Shown here one piece after another: positions 25,124 to 37,329 of a stretch of 64,000 bases of DNA (positions are counted from its first letter, which is position 1; the number at the start of each line of letters is the position of its first letter). The notes under the pieces were generated by a model that saw only the letters and a program-made list of their open reading frames with translations, searched no databases and was not told the DNA's origin. Source of the DNA: Calliopsis andreniformis (Eukaryota; Arthropoda; Insecta; Hymenoptera; Andrenidae); NCBI RefSeq assembly GCF_051401765.1, contig NC_135069.1, positions 11,634,501 through 11,698,500 of the forward strand. Direction: 5' to 3'. A program made the translations under genes and the position numbers.

Positions 25124-25316
25124 CCCAGTGGAGCATGGAGCGGGGATGGGCATCCACGCGAGCATAATCCATCACGGTGTGGGAAGTAGCGCGGGGGCAG
25201 GGGTCGGGGCTGGAGGTGGTGGAGGGACAGTAGGGGCAGCGACTGCCCCTCCAAACACCAACACTGCCTCCAATGCCTCCTCGCCTCAGCAAGAACCCAC
25301 TTATGTTAATCTCTAG
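25124..25316 (+). CDS. pan: Candidate alternative last exon of pangolin
   Basis: After an acceptor (ggttttggcag at 25113-25123) the frame compatible with the C-clamp exon (AG plus C gives Ser) runs 64 codons to TAG at 25314-25316. It encodes SPVEHGAGMGIHASIIHHGV, a Gly/Ala-rich stretch, and a tail ending SSPQQEPTYVNL. Use of this exon would remove RRKKKCIRY and so the last Cys of the C-clamp, giving a shorter protein with a different tail. The correct phase, the acceptor and a clean stop support it. The Gly/Ala-rich composition and lack of known homologues weaken it. Transcript evidence would decide. Confidence 0.55.
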
Positions 25317-27644
25317 TCAAGCCTATCGCCTCCCTTCTACTGCAACACTTCTTCTTAAACAGTGGTCAGTCCCGACTTAAACCTACAGGTTAGCTGGCCA
25401 TCGCTATATACGACCAACTCTGCTCGTCGGATGCGAAACGGAAAGAAAGTGTCGGGCAAAACCGAAAGAGAGCGGCTGTACGGTCTTTTAAATTTAGAAA
25501 CACTTGTTGGCGATCTTTACCTGGAAGCCGCTTAGACCGAGATAGTTCATTGCCGAAGGTTTCTACGAGCGGAGTAACATAGTGAATGGCTCAGCGATGC
25601 CTTAATGCTCGCATTGTTTCTCATTGTTGTGGCTCTTTGCAGCTTATTATTGTTATTTGAGTTTCCCTTATTTAGTTAAACTTTACTCAGTGTTGCCCTT
25701 AGCATGGCTGATCTGTAATACATGCATATATATGTATACACATATACGTATTAAGTATATATATATATATGTATATCCTTTGTGTGCGTGTGTGTGGATA
25801 TATATACACACATGTTACACGCGTTTACTACGTGTAACCAAATTTTCATGTTTTTGTTTCGGTTCTGAACGTTTGACATATAGAGAAGCATAATATCATA
25901 TAATTGTGATTCTAATTTTTATGGCATGGCAGTTCGTACGATTTCCGACGATTATGTGTTGTAACGGATATGTTGACCTTTTTTAGTACGTGAACATAGA
26001 TTTTACGTTCTTCTTTCGTTCCCTGTTTTATTTGTCTTATTTGTTGTAATGTAACTGTTACGTAGTCGCGCGTCATGATTCGACTTGAAGAACTGCGAGT
26101 CATCTTATTCCACAGAAGCCACGCGATCAAACTAAAATTTGGCTAGGCTATACCCTGAATAATCTAGTAGTAATTTCAAAATTTCAGAGATCGATCTTTC
26201 GACGAAGCTATTGTACGTGATTTTTTATGTTTCGTAGAGATCCGAAAGATCGAATTAGCGTTGATTCGCGCTGTTACTGTCGCTGTCTGTTTAAAACTCA
26301 AAAATATGTTGACTAATAATCATGCAATTTGTGGTGCTTTTAATATGAATGTAACCTATTGTGACATTAGTCGCAGAAATACTTTATTTTGCAGGCAATG
26401 ATACTACCTAAAATTTCCATAATCCGAAGAATGTCAACTTGTGCTGACAACTTATTCTAAAACGATCGCTTACCTGTTTTACCAACTCGTGAGAAAGTCA
26501 GCGACTCGGCAGCTGCACGAATCAACTATTATCGAAGTGCGTAGAGATACATCTAACGCTTCAGTCCAGATGTGCCTGTAACAGTTGATGTCTTGTCCAG
26601 AAAGCAATAATATTTACATCCGAATATAAGAAAATTGTCTAACTGGCTAAGAGATGAATAATGAGAGCCAATGGCAGAGCGATAAATGTCTCGACTTCGA
26701 TGCAGTTATCATGCAAGGGTCGGTCGGGCTCACTTTTCGGAAACTTTGCAGTAGCAAACTTTGCCTCTTTCCTTTTCGTGGTCCGTTCTTCGTGAAATTA
26801 AACACGATTTGCGCGAGTTACATCCGGTACTTGCGATTAAACGTTATCTATTTTCTTTTCATCTGTTTTCATTTCTATTTCTAATTTTTTTTTTTTCTAT
26901 TCAAATACGACGAGAAAGAGTCATTGAAAGTTCCAAGTTCCAGGTAGCATTGATCCGACTCGCATGACTCTTTGTTGCGATTCGGTACACGCTAAATTGT
27001 TAGAGTTTTAGACTCAAGATCAATTTGCCGTTTATCACAGTATTACTTGGAACACATAGTTGTCGCCTGAGGAAAGGAGCCTTCCTGTTTCCATCTACCC
27101 CCCGTCCCCCGCCTTGTGCCCCGGCATTTCAATTCTGTTTGTTAAAACTTTCGTTCTCCACGTATACGGTTGCAACACAATTATTTGCTTGTTACGTCTG
27201 AACGTTTTGAGCATGGCATTTGCAGCGAGTGATCCGTGTTGAGCAATAAAATCCAACGCTGGCCGTGCTGGAACAAGTTCCTTGCAATTTAAAAAAGAAG
27301 TAGTAAAATATTTCTAAATCAGAAGTTTCCACAAAACCAAACAGATTTTAAAAAGAGATTTCAAGCAGAGATTTCTTTTGCACTGCCAGCGTTGCAACGA
27401 CTAAGGAGTGATCGCATGTTCTCTTAGTTGGTAATAATTTTGGATGTAACTTTATTCGATAGATTGAATGTTGCTCTCCGTGTCCCCTGGTGGCGATGTT
27501 AACTTGAAATTACGCTCCCTGATTCATTTCTAGTTCCAGAAGAAGCCCCAGACGCACGAAGGAGTGACGCTCAATCTCCTATTATCATTAATAGGACATT
27601 TCCTGGGGATAATACTTGTCTAACCTCCCATTACTTGTTCACAG
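25317..27644. other. Intron or alternative 3' UTR of pangolin
   Basis: If the exon ending at 25316 is used, the first part is its 3' UTR. Otherwise the whole stretch is intron, ending ttgttcacag before 27645. A (TA)n/(TG)n tract lies at about 25755-25815. No further exon or element is recognised. Confidence 0.6.
25755..25815. repeat. (TA)n / (TG)n low-complexity tract
   Basis: TATATATAT followed by GTGTGCGTGTGTG and ATATATACACACA, an interrupted dinucleotide repeat. Confidence 0.8.
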
Positions 27645-28089
27645 ACGTAAGAAGAAATGTATCAGATACATGGGGGAGGGAGGAGACGGAGATGGTGAAG
27701 CTGACGGTGAAGGCGAGGACGATCACTCGGAGGACAACTTGGGCAGCGTGGGGGAGGCAGGCACTCCTGAGGAGGATGAATCTTTGAGCAGTCCAGGGGG
27801 TTTGTCCGCATTGTCTAGTCTGGCTAGTCCATCACTGGTGTTACCGTCGCCCTCAAGCCTGGCCAGCCCGTGCCCCTGCCCTCTGACACCTCCGGTACCG
27901 CCTCCACCCCTGTCCAATGCGACCAGTCAATCGGTGCAACCGCCGCCGCCACATCGTAACCCAGTTGGCACCAATCCCCACGACATTAACAATCCCCTTA
28001 GCGTCAACCAATTAACCGGACAGTGTATAAAGAGTGAAGTGGTACCGGCGCCATCGGGCACGTCCAATCCGGCGATTAGTGTTACGTAG
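27645..28089 (+). CDS. pan: pangolin last coding exon (end of C-clamp and tail)
   Basis: After acceptor ttgttcacag the exon completes Arg and encodes RKKKCIRYMGEGGDGDGEAD, then an acidic and Gly-rich stretch. A Ser/Leu/Pro-rich region follows (SLSSPGGLSALSSLASPSL and several PPP runs), and the end reads VPAPSGTSNPAISVT before TAG at 28087-28089. KKKCIRYM finishes the C-clamp, supplying its last Cys and the following basic residues, as in fly Pangolin. The acidic run after the C-clamp and the Ser/Pro-rich tail are low-complexity and probably disordered. No E-tail CtBP motif of the vertebrate PLSL type is seen in this tail, which makes the PLNLV motif in the alternative first exon more notable. 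Confidence 0.93.
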
Positions 28090-29238
28090 CCCCGGCCGGA
28101 CCCACATGACAAAACTGTTGCGTCACATCGTGTCATCCACAGGGTCCATGTACGTGTACAGATAGAAAGTCGGACGATAGCAGCGATTATTATCGTGGCG
28201 ACCATATGCAGGATAACGGAGAAGATTTCTCTGTGTTGGGATCGTTATAAGACGAAGACCAAACGGAAAGAAATCATCGGCCAAACGGTTTTAGGTCGAG
28301 AGACTGTCAAATATAGTATATCGAGGTCTTTCCTACAATTGTAAGAAAATTCGGAACCTTGGAACTTCCTTCGACTCGAAGATTGTCAGAGGCGGCCCCA
28401 AGTGCCGAGAGTCGCTCCAATGGGAGGCGCAGACACTTCTAAGCGGCTGGTTGTCTGTCAATCCGTGATTCGGGTTGAAATTGTCAAGCCGAAGAATTAT
28501 CCGATAGTGATTACAAGATCGACGATGTTTGGGTACGGAGGTGGCGATACTTACTCGTTGATTGTACAATTCTGAGCTTAGATCGCTTGACTGATGTACG
28601 CGATAAAAGATAAGAAGGTATTTAGATACTCGGATAAATCGTCTCCAACTTCGCTCATCGGGGATAAATCCAGTGTCCAAAGTTAACGGAGTGAACAAAC
28701 GGAGACTGGTGGGAACAGACGTTAATGCGTATAACAAATGAACAAAGTAAATGAAAACAAATGAAAATGAGAATTTGATGCAGAAATACTCAGGACCAAG
28801 CGTCTGGCTGTAGTCACTCACTCGAGAAAGGAAGATTGTGAGTTTGTGTGTGTTAGATAGCGCGAAAGAAATGAGAGTGAAAGTCTCAGTTGCGTAGATG
28901 CGTACGTGAGAGGTGATGAGAAAAGCAGAAACGATTGAAGCGATAAAGATACACGTGACACAGCTTGTAGTCCTTGTTACGTTGTGATGCCAATGACTGA
29001 GAGGTCATGTTCCTGTGCCAGGTACTATATTCTATAAAATAATTATACCGTGAACGTATAACTAAAGGTAAATCAAGGAAGCAAGAGAGAAACAAAAACA
29101 CAGTGTGTGCATAAATGTACACGAGAATGAGTAACTGGATGAATGACTGAATAAATGAATGCACATGTTTGCTTGTAAGTAGGAAGGGATGAGCAATTAC
29201 ATAAATGAATGAGAATGAAAAAGAAGGTAAATACAAGA

Positions 29239-29249
29239 GGGAGAGAGAC

Positions 29250-29280
<31 letters not shown>

Positions 29281-29283
29281 GAA
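29239..29283. repeat. (GA)n microsatellite
   Basis: Run of GA dinucleotides with a few A interruptions, inside the presumed pangolin 3' UTR. Confidence 0.9.
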
Positions 29284-29663
29284 AGAAAATAAAGAATAAG
29301 AAAAGTAAGCAAGAAGATAAGTCGAAGAACAAACGCGAAATTTTTTTATTCATTCATTTATTCGACCTCACAGTGTCAAAATACCTATTATCTGTATGTA
29401 ATTTGTTATTTTTTTAAAAGTCTATACACTGTGCGATTAATTAGCGTATAAGATCTCGTTTTAGTACGGAGTCTGTAAGTTTCAAATCACTCTATTTTGT
29501 CCTCTTACCCGATCTTCACCGTTACAATCGTATTACCCTTTCTTCGGGTAATCTCAAGTCTGGTGTAACGGGATTATCAGGTAACAATGTCGTAGGACTT
29601 TTCTCACGGGACCTCGGCGAATTGTATTCTAACAGGGAATTCCATTACATATTATATCGAATT

Positions 29664-29819
29664 GTTAAGGCCGTCCCACGCTAGCCGTCGTTCGCATCGA
29701 GCAATCGGTTGAAGTGTCTACAGACATTTAATTTTTGTTTCAAAAATGTCTGAACAGTTCTGAACACGTTGATCAACTGCTCCGCGAGAATGTTCGCTAG
29801 GGTGTGACGGTCTTTAAAG
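29664..29819. mobile_element. TTAA-flanked MITE
   Basis: Begins TTAAGGCCGTCCCACGCTAG and ends with the near reverse complement CTAGGGTGTGACGGTCTTTAA, with TTAA at each end. About 155 bp, no coding content. TTAA flanks point to a piggyBac-type source. It lies in the presumed 3' UTR of pangolin, so it may be transcribed with it. Confidence 0.75.
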
Positions 29820-32800
29820 TAAAATCTCAGGAATCTGTTGAAACACGGAAACCAGCTCGTTCGTGAACGATCTACCCTCCCTTTAGCACTAGTAACCCCC
29901 GCTCTGTTTTCTTTCGTAGTAAGATCGAAATCAAAGAATCAGAGAGGTGGATGCGGCGGTTAAAACAAACACAACTCGCGCTTTCGAACAATCCTAGACA
30001 ATAACCACGGCGAAGAGACTGTTGTAAAATCGAAAGTGCGGTCGAGAGCTTCCATGGAATTGGGATCGGGAATCGTATTCGAGCCGCTCCACCGGTCGTT
30101 CACGATCGAGACCAAAGAAAAAGCTTCTTATTTTACTGGCCGAACAATGATCGATTTCTCAAAATTCATTGTTTCTAACTTCTTTTTTTTTTTAACGTCA
30201 GTCTTTTTATTTTTATTTTTTCGATCCTTTTGTCGTGTTTTCCCGAGTAGTAACAAAAATAACTTTATTTCTTGCGATTTCCCATGATTTCATTGATTTT
30301 CATGGGAAGAATTCGGTATTACGAAACTGCAGTTACGTGTTTACCAGAATATGAATATGTGCAAAGCGTAGAATAAAAGAAAGATTGTTAGCAGAAACGA
30401 TGTTTAGACCTCGAATTCGATAAAATGCGATAATCGAATGTTGGAAGAATTACTCTTACGTCTGGTAAAAGGCAAAGAATGTTTGACAACAGTTCTCGTG
30501 ATAATTGTGTAATCGATTTAAATCGTTAAAGCGAAATTGTAAGATAACAAAATTAGGCCACCTGCGTTTGTTTTAATTTTTCTTGTCGCCTTACAATAAT
30601 TTTATTTCGTTTTAGTTATCATACTCTCACATTAATTTGTAAACTTTACAAAATGGCAACGCTGTTACTGTTATTATAACAACAAAATTACGAAAAAGTA
30701 ATGTCAATTATATATAATTCATCACTCGTTTATTATTACATTTTTATTTCCATTTGATCACTGTTATAGCGAGAAATAAACATGTCAGAAAATCAAACAT
30801 CGCAATATTTTATAACAACTTTTTTTCGTTTGTTTTACTTTTATTGTTTTAGTTGGCATAGGAGAAACCGCAGCGAAAGATATATTAACTATGTGATACA
30901 GAAATATTGTTTTAGTTATACGAAAGCAGGCTAATCGTCTCGTAATTTCATCTGTGGTGTGGTTTCGATTATTTCGACCAAATGACATTTATATATTTTT
31001 TTCGATATTATATTATTATAATTTTATATATTTTTCATTGACATTGCAATCGATGAATTAAGTTGTTTTTTAATTGTATCATTGAATTATGAATCGATTG
31101 ATGAATAATTAATGTCATTTTCGAAAACCAATTAAATTAATGGTACTCTATCTTGATTGAAAGGGAATCGTTAATCATGCGAGCGCAAATTTACTCAGAA
31201 TTAGTGAAGAGCCTGCAATCGTCTGCTCATCAAGCGTAATGTCAATTGTTAAACGCAAAATCTCACATGGCGTTTACTGTAAAATTAATTTTCTGTTGCA
31301 TGAAACCTCGGTGCAATCAAATCTCGCTTATGACGGTACCAATCGAAGGTAGAGAAAAAAGAAAGAAGAAAGAATCACATAATACAAAACCTAATCGAAA
31401 ATTGTTTTCGTAGGCTTGTATTGAAAAACAGCTTCTGTACATAAAGTAAATACGTTTTAAGGTGCATTTGTTGCGTCGAAAGGGAAAGTGCAATGGAAGA
31501 CCTTTAGAACGAAGGAAAAAAATAGAGAAGGTGTTATGTCGTAATATAAAAGTTACGTGAATATGTTGAAAAAGAAAATAGGAGAGAGATAGAAAGAAAG
31601 GGAGAGAAAATGAGGGGGGTGGGCAAAAAATGAAGCATGAACAAAGCGTGAGCGTGTGCGTGTTAGTACGTCTGTTTGCGTATACGTATGCATTTGTGTA
31701 CATGTATGGAAAATAGAGAGCAAAGACACAAAGAAATATTAGAGGAAGTGTTTTCCCTTTTCTTTTCCCCTTTTTGTTCTTTTTTTCTACGTTTATTATT
31801 TCCACTTCCTGACTGAGATAGTTACAACGTTTGTATAGCGAGAACGTAAGATATAACTTGTAAACGCGTTAGTGAACAGTAAACTAAAGGTGCCATAAAA
31901 CAACATCATGCCAATATATTGATAATACATACATATTTTTTACATTATGATCTGTTCACCTTCATTCTGTCAGTAGTCTATCAACGCGAGTACGTATTTC
32001 TGTTTTTTTTTTGTCGCGTTTTTATTGCGACCATCATTTATCCTCTCCCTTCATTGCTTCGTTCTTCTCAATCGAAAGTCTTTGTCCATAATCTACGATA
32101 TAGCGCTGTGTATTTTATGGATTTCTGAAGATCACAGAACAATCAAAATCGATGGCATTTTGACATTTAACGTTTAGAAATCTTCATCAGTCGGTGATTT
32201 CACATTCCTATATCTATTCATTATCTACTCGACATATTTTCGGTCCCTAATATGTCATTTGCAATTGTCATTTGTAAGTCATTTGCAAATGTTAAGTAAC
32301 CTTTACATTTAAGAAGATTAACATTCTTCTGATCTAATTCTTTGTAAATCTACTTGTAGTGTCTAATATTATTCCGAATCCTGTATTCCTCTTGAGGATC
32401 TTCAGAAATCCTGATTATAATCGCACCAGGAAAAGACAGAGTCGTAAGTTCTATCTAAAGTGATAAGATATTGTTAATCGATCGAGACGCTAAGGCAATA
32501 AGTAGGTACGAGCAAGGACGACCAGCAGTTCACGGGAGTAGCGCGAGAAATATACTATCTTTTGATAGTACTGACAGACGTTAACCACAAAGAAAAGACT
32601 CGTAATACCGCGCGATGTATTATTCCAAGCGTGTGAGTGCATGTGTGTGCGCGTATGTGTGTGGAATCGATGATTGCTGTGTAAACCAGGTTACAAGGGC
32701 AGAAGTTACAGGGAATAGTTGATAGATTGTATTTGAACATACTCTATTAAAGTATCTCTTTAAACAACATTTTAGATATTTTATGGCAGAAATAATCTAT

Positions 32801-33512
32801 ACTCTCCACATTTGTTTTAATTATTCCAAGTGTTCATTTAGAAACAATGCGATACAGCCAAATGTAATTGTTCATGATTCCCTGACTCTGTTTGAAATGT
32901 ATTCGTGGCAAAGATCCTCGAAGACCTAAAGTTTCAATCATAATTTTTACTTATATAGATCCAGGTGTATCCTTCGTTTCAACTCTGCTCGTGTAATTTG
33001 GTACTAATTCACTTTACGAGGAACGAGACGACGTCACGAAGGTCCATTGTGACCTAAAAAATGGTCAGGGACGAGGAAGTTATTCTCACGTTTGTTCATG
33101 GATTCGTTTTGTAGAAAGACGTACGCCGGAATGAATGTTGTTGCGAAAAATTCGACGTGGAACAGCTTCCGAACCCTAAACACGGCCTACAGACCGCGCG
33201 AGGCGTCATCAAGTCGCTCGAAAAAGCCTTCTCGCGGCTGACTACGAAACCTTTATGAAATGAATTTGTGACTTCGATGCGGCTAGGCTCGTCTCGCTTC
33301 AAGGAGTGTTTGTAACATATTGTAAAGTATCACCGACAGTTTTCAGCTGCGTTGTACAGTGTTTTCTAAGTATCTAGTTGATAGTGTGTAATTGAAGATA
33401 CATTGTATTTACATTAATAAGTGATCTGTATCAAATTCATTCTCGTATAGCCTGTATCTCCTACTTATGTAGATGCTAAAAGTGATTTGTGTCATAAAAA
33501 CCTATAAATAAA

Positions 33513-35769
33513 ATTAGCAATTTGAGAATGTTGTCGACTACAGAGATTTGTTATTTGCTTCATCTTTATTAGTAGACATAGCGACCTGGGGTAATTGGAG
33601 AAAATTAAATATTAAATGCAGTGAAACTTAATATATCATTCAAACCTGATTATATAATCAATATCTACAATTTTGAAATACATTTTAAGCAAGCTTGCAT
33701 TTAATAATACATCATAAAGACCGATAACTACAAATAAACTGTAGAGTATTCATACTTTTTCAATTAGCCATTTTTATAAACGAATGAAAAGACATTTAGT
33801 ACATGTACTTTCATAATTTTAACAGATTCGAAAATAATTTTCGTACGCAACAATAGCCTAAGGATAAAAATATTGGGTAATAAATGTAATAATAGTTTTA
33901 TCAGGAGGGCTCGATGAATACACCAGATTAAAGTAACCCTTTACTAAAGTCGGAGGCAAACAAGCAACCCGGTGAAAATCACGTATAAAACACATGAAGC
34001 TCGCGCCAGGACCACCTGGACAAAGATGGCGCCTTGAAGGAGAGTCAAAATTGACAAAAAATGTATTTCTTGCTAACAATTTTACAAAATCAAAATCTAG
34101 GAAAACTGCTATTTAATTTAATTAGGGAAAACTAGAAACAAATGTAACAATTTGGGTTATTGACTCTGTAACTTCTAAGTTTTATGAAATTTTTAGATAA
34201 GTCAAACAGGACAGTAAACTTACGTTATTAAACAACGCAATCAAACAAAAAAACAAGCAATACGTTACACAAATTTTTTTAAATACACCTCTTTTTTTAA
34301 GTATGTCATTTGTTACTCGTCTCCCTAGGGTTAGGGACAAAAGTAACATACGATAATTTGAGGTATTAATGATGGCAATATCCTATTTAACTTTAAAAAT
34401 TAAATTAAATAATAGAAAAAATACTTCTGAAAGGTATTTCTACTTATTTTGAAGGTAAAAATAAGTATAAATATCAACATAAACCTAACACTGACTTTTA
34501 AGAAGCCACCCCACAATATGTTTTTCTTTTACGATTGTGAAACATTCTCTAAACAGTAATCCCGCATTTGAATATTACTTTTAAGAACTTAATAACCCCA
34601 TTTTTGTCCATTTTCTATTTTTTATTTATGTCGTATGAGTCAAAAGAAAATGCTTTTATTGTATGTCAAAGTTGAAAAGATCAAGACATGAAGAACTATT
34701 TTTATAATGGGTATACAAGGAAATACCTTAACAAGCCTATGTGAAACAGGAAAATAATTTGACATATTAACGAGAAATTCAAAGTTATTATGTAGTTTCG
34801 AATAATTGTATCGAAAAACATTGACCACGCTGATTGCATTACTCGTTTCTGTTATTTTGTAGTATTCAGTTTCAGACTTCAAAATCACTCATCTGTAAAA
34901 TTTAGGAAATATGTCTTAACAAGATTTTTCCTTAATAAATTTTATTAAAATAACATATCCGTTAAAGCAAAGATTATAGTAGAAAGTTGCAAGTTACAAT
35001 TTGGACAAAAGTAACAGCTTGTTAAAAAGTAAATAAAAAGTAGTAAGTTGTTACTTTTGTCCCTAGCAGTATTTCTCATGGACGTGTTCTACATACCAGT
35101 CTCACTTATAGTCATAATAATTTTTATACCTACCTATAAGGTCAATATCTATTGAATACATTACAAAAGAAGTCACAAGATTTTATGAAACCAGAACAAA
35201 AGGATGCATAATTGAAACAGACTCTATAAATTTATTTTTAATATACTATTTAAGTAAAACGTTAAAATTCGAAGAATTGCCTATTTTCATGTGTTGCCAA
35301 AACCTATGGTGTAGGAGAGGTGGAAATGACATGCAAAGATGGAAGCACAAGACTATTGATCCATTAGTATTTGTTTTAAAATATTTGTTACATTCGCCCT
35401 GTGTTACGTTTGTCCCTGGTTTCCCGTACTGCAATTGCAAATAAAATTTGTTAATTTTTTCTTATTACTTTTTTGTTTAAAAATAAAACTTTTTCAATAA
35501 TAGCCCTCTTTGTCATAGTACTATGAGTTCTAATTTTGTATTACACTTTGGACCCCAATTTCTATCTTAATCCGCCACTGCACACACGCACAATAGGTAA
35601 GTGAGAAGAGAAGTACGAATATTGTGCGTATGTGGCATGCTCACTCACGTGGTGAGGTGGAAAGGGGAAAAGCGCGAAAACAGGTGTCCCTCACCGAACT
35701 ACCTGACTGCCTCCGACTTTAGACGTCTGTTCGTGAAGTTTAACCTTTTGAGTGCTATGGACGCATATA
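33513..35769. other. AT-rich stretch, possible decayed transposon
   Basis: No intact gene. The phrase GGACAAAAGTAAC or its reverse complement recurs at about 34335, 35002 and 35050, with a looser match near 35405. The minus strand has two broken frames (33858-34079 and 35246-35440) with protein-like composition but no domain I can name. A degenerate DNA transposon is possible, but I cannot assign a family. Confidence 0.35.
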
Positions 35770-36890
35770 CAGGGTGTAACAAAAATGTCGCAGTTCCTTA
35801 AAAGGGGTGATTTAGGGGGTGATTTGAAACAACTTTTTCCTTAGCGAAAATGTAAGATGAGGCTTCGTTAACGAGTTATTAACGAAAAACACCGGCCAAT
35901 GAGAGCGCGAGTTTGCCGCCCGAGCGACCGCGGTAGCGTTGGGTACGCGCGCTAGATGCTACAGTTGTACTCCGAACAAGAAAGTCGTCATACATCGAAG
36001 AAAATAGCATTAGTATGAAAACTGAAAGCGACATAATAAATAACACCGAGTCCTTTTTTTGTTTATCACTTGAAGTGAATAATTACTTAAAATCGAGGAA
36101 AACTACGTGCAACGTAAAAATACGAATATGTAAATCTCTTATTCGCATAACGTATAAACGAAAAAGCAATACAACGAAAAATAAAGGAAGAAGAGAACAA
36201 ACTTCACCTGTAGTTTGTAAACCTGTGTCACTGGGTCACTGTACCGATCCTGGTCATCGACTGTCGAAATGGTTTATGCTAGGGCACGCGTTTAGGTAAT
36301 TTATGGCTTTATTGCTTTGGTTTCGAAGAAGACATGATCTCGGAGTGTCCGAACAAAGAAGGTCTGAGGTGCTTAAACTACGTGGGGGGTACAAGGAGCT
36401 TCTTTGGAAAAATTCTACCCTGCCATAAACCACTCCAGAGGTCGATGACCAGTATCGGTACAGTGACCCAGTGACACAGATTTACAAACTACAGATGAAT
36501 TGCATTTAATTCATTAATGATTATTATTTTTTAAATCTAACGCAGACTACTTTCAACGTTTCTATCTTCAACGTTAATTCTCCAATTCTCCGTTCATTTC
36601 TTTTGTTGCATTGCTTTTTCGTTTATACGTTATGCAAATATTTTCACACTAATGCTATTTCCTTCGACGCATGTCGACTTTCTTGTTCGGAGTACAACCG
36701 TAGTGCCCAGCGCGTACCCAACGCTACCGCAGTCGCTCGAACGGCAAACTCGCGCTCTCATTGGCCGGTGTTTTTCATTAATAACTCGTTAACGAAGCCT
36801 CATCTTACATTTTCGCTAAGGAAAAAGTTGTTTCAAATCACCCCCTGAATCACCCCTTTTAAGGAACTGCGACATTTTTGTTACACCCTG
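35770..36890. mobile_element. 1.1-kb fold-back element with very long inverted arms
   Basis: Starts CAGGGTGTAACAAAAATGTC and ends with the reverse complement GACATTTTTGTTACACCCTG, flanked on both sides by TATA (target duplication of TA or TATA). Pairing continues inward almost to the centre. The outer ~235 bp pair closely, then weaker segments match (around 36145-36175 with 36600-36635), then a second strong pair (36207-36260 with 36430-36495, including GTGTCACTGGGTCACTGTACCG). The whole transcript could fold into a long hairpin. The 94- and 81-codon frames inside are not transposases. I call it a non-autonomous fold-back/MITE-type element. Confidence 0.85.
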
Positions 36891-36899
36891 TATAGCTCA

Positions 36900-37290
36900 A
36901 TGGTTATATGGCTTATTTTCCGCCGCTCGACGAAAGCCCGAAATTGTTTTATACTATGGTAGAATTAATTTTAACAGGCGGCTCAGGGTCACTCAGCCCC
37001 TTACGCGCCTTTCTGGTGGGTTCCCCCACCGCGGCAGTTCCTGGTGCGCGCGGACGCACTTGCCGCGCGTGTGGAATATCCGTGAGCTCATTCCTCTGTC
37101 CTACCAGAAAGGCGCGTGAGGGGCTGAGTGACCCTGAGCCGCCTGTTGAAATTAATTCTACCATAGTCGCCACATGCAGGACCCTTAGCTATCGAAAATA
37201 TAAAAGACAATTTCGAACGAACTCTGACTTTCGCATCTGGTAACAATCAAATAAACAATTGCTTCGTCGAGCGGAGGAAGGACCGAGTCG
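36900..37290 (+). mobile_element. LTR-like remnant with a nested palindrome
   Basis: Positions about 37200-37280 (GCATCTGGTAACAATCAAATAAACAATTGCTTCGTCGAGCGG) resemble the 3' end of the solo LTR at 40168-41586 (CACATCTGGCAGCAATAAACGCGATTGCCTCTTCGAACGG), including the AATAAA signal. The left side has TCCGCCGCTCGACGAA near 36919. The 213-bp palindrome at 36954-37166 is inserted inside. A gypsy reverse-transcriptase fragment follows at 37330. Edges are uncertain. Confidence 0.5.
36954..37166 (+). mobile_element. 213-bp palindromic MITE, copy 1
   Basis: Begins CTATGGTAGAATTAATTTTA and ends with the reverse complement TAATTCTACCATAG. The arms (about 75 bp each, with CAGGCGGCTCAGGGTCACTC) pair almost perfectly around a GC-rich centre. 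Because it is palindromic, both strands show similar open frames (GGSGSLSP...), which are not genes. Copy 2 is at 38058-38270 in the opposite orientation of the central part. Confidence 0.88.
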
Positions 37291-37329
37291 ATTGTACCTA
37301 TTCTTGTTAAAAATTTGTATATTTATAGA

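Larger units (their letters stand above)
9855..28089 (+). other. pan: pangolin (TCF/LEF) gene span visible in this window
   Basis: The coding exons from the proline/serine-rich linker to the stop codon lie here on the plus strand. The chain is 9855-9945, 12485-12580, 14120-14257, 17522-17607, 17707-17837, one of 18729-18894 or 20427-20586, 23222-23291, and 27645-28089 (or 25124-25316). Every junction is GT-AG and reading phases match throughout. TCF/LEF proteins bind Wnt-response elements with an HMG box, recruit beta-catenin (Armadillo) through an N-terminal domain and Groucho in its absence. The N-terminal beta-catenin-binding exon is not in the window. An alternative start at 16885 bypasses it. 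Confidence 0.95.
28090..33512 (+). other. pan: Probable long 3' UTR of pangolin
   Basis: After the stop codon about 5.4 kb follow without a recognisable gene or complete transposon (apart from the small MITE at 29665), which is compatible with a long 3' UTR. AATAAA signals occur within it (for example near 29288) and at 33507-33512, the last one before repeat-rich DNA. A (GA)n tract lies at 29239-29283. Minus-strand frames in the GA-rich and T-rich parts are low-complexity. The true 3' end cannot be fixed from sequence alone. Confidence 0.4.

Noticed and set aside
24679..25254. A 191-codon minus-strand frame overlapping the alternative last exon
   Set aside because: No domain, no conserved features, and it opposes a phase-compatible exon of pangolin.
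36908..37243. A 111-codon frame and its minus-strand mirror with GGSGSLSP
   Set aside because: They are the two strands of a palindromic MITE, which read almost alike.
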